A stretch of DNA of 18,458 nucleotides from the NCBI GenBank assembly GCA_964513655.1, contig CAZENQ010000056.1, positions 1-18,458 of the forward strand. Reading direction: 5' to 3'. Both the position numbers and the translations under genes were made by a program. Of this stretch, positions 14,349 through 18,458 are shown piece after piece. Source of the stretch: G020350405 sp964513655. GTDB lineage: Bacteria > Planctomycetota > Phycisphaerae > Sedimentisphaerales > Anaerobacaceae. Each line of letters begins with the position of its first letter. Position 1 is the first letter of the stretch. A model generated the notes under the pieces. It worked only from the letters and a program-made list of their open reading frames with translations, searched no databases and was not told the DNA's origin.

Positions 14349-15349
14349 GTGATAAGCAAATACCAATGGAAGAAAAGAAGACGTCTGATTGGCGGCGGTT
14401 ATTGAACACGGTAGGGCCGGTATTAGCCCTGCTGGTGGTGTACGGACTGTTTGTATTGATTGCGCCGGATAGTTTCCGTACGGCGCGTAACTTAGAGACG
14501 ATTGCCCGACAGACGACGATTGTGGGGATGGCGGCCCTTGGTATGACGCTGGTGATTATATCGGGCGGAATTGACCTTTCGGTTGGTTCGGTTGTGGCGT
14601 TGAGTACCGTGGTGATTGCGTGGCTACTGCAGCGCGCCGGCGCCGGACCAGTTACAGCCGCACTGGGAGGCGTGGCGGCGGCGGGATTTTTCGGGTTAGT
14701 CAATGGTGTTCTTATAACCCGGCTACGGGTGGTGCCGTTTATTGTTACATTAGGTATGATGCTGGTTGTTCGCGGCACGGCCAAGGGGATTGGGCGCAAC
14801 CAGAAAATCGATGTTGACCCGGAGCTTCTGCGATGGCTTGAGGACCTCTTGGCGTCGGTAGGTGGAGAGCAAGGGTGGATGTTTCTGCCGCCCGGTGTAT
14901 GGCTTTTGATTATTTTGGCGGTGGTGATGGCGGTTGTACTGCGGTATACGCGGCTGGGTCGTCACACCTTTGCCATCGGCTCGAATGAGCAGACGGCGCG
15001 GCTGTGCGGCGTGGCGGTGGAGCGGGTGAAGGTGTTAGTTTTCACCTTAGGCGGAGCGTTTGCCGGATTAGCAGGGCTTATGCAGTTTTCGCGGTTGACT
15101 GTTGGTGACCCCACGGTAGCGGTAGGGCTGGAATTAGATGTGATAGCAGCGGTAGTAATAGGTGGAGGCAGTCTTGGCGGCGGTGAAGGGTCGATTCTGG
15201 GTACAATGGTCGGGGCACTGATTATGACAGTAATCGCTTCGGGGTGTACGCAGATGGGCATGCCGAACTGGGTCCAGGAGATTATCACCGGTGCGATTAT
15301 CGTGCTGGCGGTGGCACTCGACCGGCTGCGTCACCGGCGAGGCGTCTAA
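14345..15349 (+). CDS. Sugar ABC transporter permease (RbsC-like)
   Basis: This 334-residue integral membrane protein forms the translocation channel of the importer. It has the BPD_transp_2 pattern: a hydrophilic N-terminal tail of about 20 residues, about eight to ten hydrophobic segments, and the family signatures GMTLVIISGGIDLSVGS (about 65-81), VVPFIVTLGMMLVVRG (about 137) and GSLGGGEGSILGTMVGALI (about 277). It starts in the ATGA overlap with the ATPase stop (14345-14348), so the three importer genes form a tight binding protein-ATPase-permease operon. A segment after TM5 (residues about 152-185) is longer and more polar than in E. coli RbsC, as in xylose-type permeases. No clear strong terminator follows; a weak hairpin with eight Ts lies near 15456-15488. 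Confidence 0.92.
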   Translation: MSDKQIPMEEKKTSDWRRLLNTVGPVLALLVVYGLFVLIAPDSFRTARNLETIARQTTIVGMAALGMTLVIISGGIDLSVGSVVALSTVVIAWLLQRAGAGPVTAALGGVAAAGFFGLVNGVLITRLRVVPFIVTLGMMLVVRGTAKGIGRNQKIDVDPELLRWLEDLLASVGGEQGWMFLPPGVWLLIILAVVMAVVLRYTRLGRHTFAIGSNEQTARLCGVAVERVKVLVFTLGGAFAGLAGLMQFSRLTVGDPTVAVGLELDVIAAVVIGGGSLGGGEGSILGTMVGALIMTVIASGCTQMGMPNWVQEIITGAIIVLAVALDRLRHRRGV

Positions 15350-15536
15350 ACGGGGCTAAAATTGACAAGGTTTTTGTAACGTTTGAAGGAATATGCCTAA
15401 AGGTATATATAATCCTTAAGAAGGACGTAATATAGCGGGGAGGCAGGGGTTTTACGCAACAGATTTGAACGGTTGTGATATTTTTTTTGTGCCTGGCCTT
15501 GACAAGGTTGGATTTATTTGGTCTAATATAAGTGTT
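15350..15536. other. Intergenic region between the ABC operon and the trp leader
   Basis: No convincing gene here. It contains a TCCTT-AAG-AAGGA hairpin (about 15413-15425), a consensus TATAAT at 15408-15413 without a good -35, a weak five-pair hairpin GCAAC/GTTGT ahead of eight Ts (15481-15488) that could be a poor terminator for the importer operon, and the trp promoter. The 11-mer TTGACAAGGTT occurs twice, at 15362-15372 and 15499-15509. Confidence 0.5.
15499..15527 (+). promoter_or_regulatory. trp operon promoter, TTGACA-N17-TCTAAT
   Basis: A perfect -35 TTGACA (15499-15504) and a -10 TCTAAT (15522-15527, five of six) are spaced by the optimal 17 bases. The start would be at about 15533-15536, immediately before the trpL ATG at 15537, so the leader peptide would be translated from an essentially leaderless mRNA. 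Confidence 0.7.
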
Positions 15537-15590
15537 ATGAGGCAAATTAGCCGTAAAAATACCGTCAGTTGGTGGTGGCCTGCAGGATAA
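15537..15590 (+). CDS. trpL: trp operon leader peptide with three tandem Trp codons
   Basis: The 17-residue peptide MRQISRKNTVSWWWPAG is encoded directly after the promoter and before the terminator hairpin that precedes trpE. Three consecutive TGG codons (15570-15578) are the hallmark of a ribosome-sensed tryptophan attenuator: lack of charged tRNA-Trp stalls the ribosome at these codons. The UAA (15588-15590) lies in the loop between the two arms of the first hairpin, as in the enterobacterial trp leader. There is no Shine-Dalgarno; the predicted start of transcription lies only a few bases before ATG, so initiation is probably leaderless. An in-frame GTG at 15489 would add a further Trp codon if a longer transcript existed, but it lies upstream of the -10 box. 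Confidence 0.85.
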   Translation: MRQISRKNTVSWWWPAG

Positions 15591-15652
15591 ATCCAGCAGG
15601 CAAGCGGTAATTTGCTGTAGAAATTTTGTTAGATTCTGTAAGCGGCAGCCTG
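15578..15652 (+). promoter_or_regulatory. trp attenuator: 1:2 pause hairpin and alternative 2:3 antiterminator
   Basis: Segment 1, GCCTGC (15578-15583, overlapping the last Trp codon), pairs perfectly with segment 2, GCAGGC (15596-15601). Segment 2 can instead pair, through CAGGC (15597-15601), with GCCTG (15648-15652), which is the inner part of the terminator's left arm. The two pairings exclude each other. A ribosome stalled on the Trp codons covers segment 1 and frees segment 2 for antitermination; a ribosome at the stop codon masks segment 2 and lets the terminator form. Confidence 0.75.
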
Positions 15653-15679
15653 TTGGAGAAGCAGGCTGCCGCTTTTTTT
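15641..15679 (+). terminator. Intrinsic terminator of the trp attenuator (3:4 hairpin)
   Basis: AGCGGCAGCCTG (15641-15652) and CAGGCTGCCGCT (15662-15673) form a perfect 12-bp GC-rich stem with a nine-base loop, followed directly by a run of seven Ts (15673-15679). It lies 54 bases before the trpE start, where a terminator only makes sense as a regulated one. Confidence 0.9.
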
Positions 15680-15732
15680 ATTTGTATTTGAGGTGATTTG
15701 CGGATAAAAAATTACAGTACAAGGTTGACACT

Positions 15733-17328
15733 ATGGACGAGTACCGACAGAAAATAGCTGATGCGAGACCCGGGCAAATCGTGCCTATCGTCAAAGAAAT
15801 CGATATTGCCGAGCCGGTGGCTTTCTTCGCGAAGCTGAGCGACTACGGACGGGCGAAGAACTGCTGTTTGTTGGAGGCGAGTGACTATCTGGCGGAGAAC
15901 GCTCTGAGCTTTGGCACGGCACGGCCGGCACTTTACCTTACGGGCACAGGGGCTGAGTTTACTATTAAGGCCTTGAGTAATACCGGCAGGCGGATAGTGG
16001 AATATCTTTCCGGTGATGGGGAAAAAAGGTTCTCTTTTTGTGAATCAGTTGAATTCGGCCCTGAGACAATCACCGGGCTAATTAAACAGGATGAGAAATT
16101 AGTTGATGAGCAGGCGCGGCTGCAATGTACAAATCAGATGGACGTATTGCGGGCGGTGGCGTTTGCCTTTAGCCTGGCGAGCAAACCGTTCCGTGTAACG
16201 TGCGGATTGTTAGGAGCCCTTAGCTATGATTTTATAGACCAGTTTGAGAAACTTCCGGCCAGCGAGGAAGATTTGTTAGATAATCCTGATTACGAACTTT
16301 ATTTTGCCGACAACATCTTTCTTTGCGACCACGAACACAACAAGGGCTATGTTATTGTCAATTGTGTTATTACAGATGATGACCGGGAGGCGGCATTTGC
16401 TGAGGCGCAGGAGTGCTTCGACTATTATTGTAAGGTTGCTCGGTCGAAGGTTCCAGAAGTACAAAAATTCACAGGGTCAGTCGCTGCGGCCTCGACCGAC
16501 ACGGCTCAAGCTGAATATGAAGAGATGGTCAGGACCGCCAAGCACCACATTCTCGACGGTGACATCTTCCAGGTGGTCCTGAGCAGGACGAAACTTGAGC
16601 CATGCCCGGATGAGCCATTAGATGTTTATAAGAGGCTGAGGAAGTTGAACCCTTCTCCATACATGTTCTATCTCAATACGCCCAACACGATATTGATGGG
16701 CTCGAGCCCGGAGTTGAATCTGCGGGTCAGCGGGACGGAGAAACGGGACGTAGAGATAAGGCCGATAGCGGGGACAAAACCGAGAGGGCGAGTCGGAGAA
16801 CAAATCGACCCCGACACCGATTTTAGATATGAGGCCGAACTGAAACTCGACCATAAAGAACTGGCCGAGCATATAATGTTGGTGGATTTGGCCAGGAACG
16901 ACATTGCACATGTAGCTGAGCCGGGAAGCAGAGTCGTTACCGAACTGCTGATAGCTGAAAAATACGCTTCGGTCCAACATCTGGTAAGTAACGTTAAGGG
17001 GACGCTTGCGAACAATCTTGACGCATTGAGCGCGTATCTTGCGACGATGAATATGGGGACACTTACAGGTGCTCCGAAGATTGAGGCAATGAAAATAATT
17101 CGGCAGCTTGAGAGGACCAAACGAGGCTATTACGGCGGGGCGGTTATGTATCTGACGGTGGACGGGCAGTTCGATAGCTGCATTACAATAAGAAGTCTGC
17201 AGGTCAAGGACCACGTGGCTTATATTCGAGTCGGCGCGGGGATAGTGCATGACAGTGTTCCGAAGACGGAATTTGAAGAAACCGAGCACAAGGCAAACTC
17301 ATGTGTGCGTGCGATTCGCGGCCAGTAG
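15733..17328 (+). CDS. trpE: Anthranilate synthase component I, enterobacterial-type
   Basis: TrpE converts chorismate to anthranilate using ammonia passed from TrpG, the first committed step of tryptophan synthesis. The 531-residue protein has the N-terminal regulatory domain with CLLEASDY (44-52) where tryptophan-binding LLES normally sits, and the chorismate-binding domain (about 257-525) with IRPIAGTKPRGR, DHKELAEHIMLVDLARND, HLVS (about 416) and MNMGTLTGAPK (about 439-449), then RRGYYGGAV-like KRGYYGGAVMYL and VGAGIVHDSVP. MNMGTL(S/T)GAPK is characteristic of the E. coli-type branch; most bacteria have F-P-A-G-T-(V/L)-SGAPK. ATG 15733 follows AAGG (15721-15724) at eight bases. Expression is controlled by the attenuator directly upstream. 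The position equivalent to the feedback-critical Ser of LLES is Ala here, so inhibition by tryptophan may be altered. trpG follows after 15 bases. Confidence 0.95.
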   Translation: MDEYRQKIADARPGQIVPIVKEIDIAEPVAFFAKLSDYGRAKNCCLLEASDYLAENALSFGTARPALYLTGTGAEFTIKALSNTGRRIVEYLSGDGEKRFSFCESVEFGPETITGLIKQDEKLVDEQARLQCTNQMDVLRAVAFAFSLASKPFRVTCGLLGALSYDFIDQFEKLPASEEDLLDNPDYELYFADNIFLCDHEHNKGYVIVNCVITDDDREAAFAEAQECFDYYCKVARSKVPEVQKFTGSVAAASTDTAQAEYEEMVRTAKHHILDGDIFQVVLSRTKLEPCPDEPLDVYKRLRKLNPSPYMFYLNTPNTILMGSSPELNLRVSGTEKRDVEIRPIAGTKPRGRVGEQIDPDTDFRYEAELKLDHKELAEHIMLVDLARNDIAHVAEPGSRVVTELLIAEKYASVQHLVSNVKGTLANNLDALSAYLATMNMGTLTGAPKIEAMKIIRQLERTKRGYYGGAVMYLTVDGQFDSCITIRSLQVKDHVAYIRVGAGIVHDSVPKTEFEETEHKANSCVRAIRGQ

Positions 17329-17343
17329 CAAGGACAAAATGCC

Positions 17344-17946
17344 ATGAAAGAAGAAATGAAAAAAGTCCTGTTCATAGATAACTTCGATTCGTTTACGTAT
17401 AACCTGGTAGATGATTTTTGCAAGCGTAACTGCGAGGCGAAGGTTTACCGCGCCGACACGGAGCTTGAAGAACTCAAACGTGTGGCGGACGAGTTCGATC
17501 CTGACCTGCTCGTGATTTCGCCGGGTCCGGGCACACCTGACACAGCAGGTGTCTCGCTTTCGGCGGTGGATTGGTTCAAAGATAAGCTGCCTATCTTAGG
17601 TGTATGCCTGGGTCATCAGGTAATTGCACAGTACTTCGGAGGAAAAGTCGGGCACGCTCCAAAACCGATGCACGGCAAGCCTTCAAGGGTAACACACAAC
17701 CAAAAGGACATATTTGCCGGTGTTGAAAATCCGCTGCAGGCGGGACGTTACCACAGTTTGTGTGTGTTGGGGCTCCCGGATTGTCTTGAACAGACGGCCG
17801 AGTTCGAAGGGATTGTTATGGGAGCCCGCCACAAGGAGCTTCCAATATTCGGCGTGCAGTTCCATCCGGAGAGTATTCTGACCCCTGCGGGCGGGAAAAT
17901 AATCGAAAATGTTTTGTCAATCGCGAAGGCCAAGAAGAAAGGGTAA
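17344..17946 (+). CDS. trpG: Anthranilate synthase component II (glutamine amidotransferase)
   Basis: TrpG hydrolyses glutamine and passes ammonia to TrpE. The 200-residue product is a class I glutaminase with a complete triad: Cys88 in GVCLGHQ, His174 and Glu176 in VQFHPES. Other signatures are DNFDSFTYNL at the N-terminus, SPGPGTP (59-65), MHGKPS (109-114) and RYHSL (135-139). It is a stand-alone protein, not fused to TrpD as in E. coli. It starts 15 bases after trpE and ends nine bases before trpD. I kept ATG 17344, which has AAGGA upstream; ATG 17359 (MKKVLFIDNF) is an alternative that matches homolog starts equally well. No pabA/pabB partner is near, so the tryptophan role is favoured, although such subunits can be shared with folate synthesis. 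Confidence 0.94.
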   Translation: MKEEMKKVLFIDNFDSFTYNLVDDFCKRNCEAKVYRADTELEELKRVADEFDPDLLVISPGPGTPDTAGVSLSAVDWFKDKLPILGVCLGHQVIAQYFGGKVGHAPKPMHGKPSRVTHNQKDIFAGVENPLQAGRYHSLCVLGLPDCLEQTAEFEGIVMGARHKELPIFGVQFHPESILTPAGGKIIENVLSIAKAKKKG

Positions 17947-17955
17947 GGACCGACA

Positions 17956-18458
17956 ATGACGGCAATAACCGAGTTTATCGAACCATTACTGCACGGTGAC
18001 GACCTGAGCTTCGAACAGGCAACTGGGCTGTTGGATATTATCTTCGAAGGCGAGGTGCCCGAGATCCAGATTGCGGCGTTTCTTACGGCGATGCGGGCCA
18101 AGGGGGCGACGGCGTCAGAGCTGGCGGGTCTTGCGAAATCGCTGCGAAGCCATGCTGTTGCCGTTAAGGCTGATATTGATAATTTAGTAGACACGTGCGG
18201 GACAGGGGGCGGTGCGTTTAAGACCTGTAACATCTCAACGGCAGGGGCGATAGTAGCGGCCGGTGCGGGTGTATACGTCGCGAAGCACGGTAATCGCGGG
18301 ATAACCAGCAGCTGCGGCTCGGCTGATGTACTTGAGCAGTTGGGTGTTAAAATAGATGCCGGTCCTGAGACGGTGGCGGAATGTATAAGGCAGGCGCATA
18401 TCGGATTTATGTTTGCACCTATGTTCCATCCGGCGATGAAATACGTTCAGCCTATACG
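17956..18458 (+). CDS. trpD: Anthranilate phosphoribosyltransferase (partial, runs off the right edge)
   Basis: TrpD transfers the phosphoribosyl group from PRPP to anthranilate, the second step of the pathway. About 167 codons are present and the frame is still open at the window end (full length is usually 330-350). Seen are the N-terminal helical domain (MTAITEFIEPLLHGDDLSFE...FLTAMRAKG), then DTCGTGGGAFKTCNISTA, AKHGNRGITSSCGSADVLEQ and the start of the later helices (IGFMFAPMFHPAMK). The PRPP loop reads GTGGG where many homologs have GTGGD, and SSCGS where SSKSGS is common, so two binding-loop positions differ. ATG 17956 follows GTAAGGA, which overlaps the trpG stop, at six to seven bases, showing a tight operon. 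trpC, trpF, trpB and trpA may follow outside the window. Confidence 0.92.
   Translation, partial: MTAITEFIEPLLHGDDLSFEQATGLLDIIFEGEVPEIQIAAFLTAMRAKGATASELAGLAKSLRSHAVAVKADIDNLVDTCGTGGGAFKTCNISTAGAIVAAGAGVYVAKHGNRGITSSCGSADVLEQLGVKIDAGPETVAECIRQAHIGFMFAPMFHPAMKYVQPI

Noticed and set aside
15456..15488. Strong terminator for the sugar ABC operon
   Set aside because: The T8 run is preceded only by a five-pair AT-containing hairpin with a wobble and a gap before the Ts; noted as weak only.
15534..15732. T-box or TRAP-type control of trpE
   Set aside because: No T-box core (AGGGTGGNACCGCG) and no series of spaced GAG/TAG triplets; the WWW leader peptide explains the terminator better.
16618..17289. 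223-codon minus-strand frame opposite trpE
   Set aside because: Entirely antisense to a well-supported TrpE domain, with no recognisable motif; a shadow frame of a codon-biased gene.

Overview
The window most likely comes from a planctomycete of the class Phycisphaerae (Sedimentisphaerales-like), probably an environmental genome. Evidence: two exported proteins end in dockerin-like EF-hand tails of the type common there (a D-x-N-x-D-G loop followed by an L-x-x-N-W-L or A-N-V-x-W helix); KdsB points to a Kdo-containing Gram-negative envelope; some intergenic stretches hold AT-rich, repeat-like sequence. The class assignment is an inference from protein style, not a database result.

Layout. 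1-241: partial reading frame entering from the left, ending in repeat sequence. 242-733: gene-poor leader with a 14-bp inverted repeat around a strong promoter, a small ORF with an excellent Shine-Dalgarno, and a foldable segment just before the next gene. 734-4039 (+): large secreted parallel beta-helix protein with a dockerin-like tail. 4187-7196 (-): a KP-43-like subtilisin with a dockerin-like tail, then epoxyqueuosine reductase queG. 7414-8791 (+): mtnP (methylthioadenosine phosphorylase) and a small coiled-coil lipoprotein whose frame appears to continue past an in-frame TAA. 8801-11536 (-): kdsB, a 60-residue membrane protein, and a divergent CTP synthase; PyrG would supply the CTP that KdsB uses to activate Kdo. 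11809-15349 (+): a sugar-type (CUT2) ABC importer as an overlapping binding protein-ATPase-permease operon. 15537-18458 (+): the start of a tryptophan operon, trpL-trpE-trpG-trpD, with trpD cut by the window edge.

The most striking element is the trp leader at about 15499-15732. A good promoter is followed within a few bases by a 17-codon peptide with three consecutive Trp codons and a UAA. Then come a 1:2 hairpin, a possible 2:3 antiterminator and a 12-bp GC-rich terminator hairpin with a T run, all upstream of trpE. This is a complete ribosome-mediated trp attenuator, apparently with a leaderless leader peptide. The downstream TrpE is of the enterobacterial type. Other points worth a second look are the CTP synthase, whose glutaminase triad Glu is replaced by Cys, and the readthrough-like lipoprotein gene.
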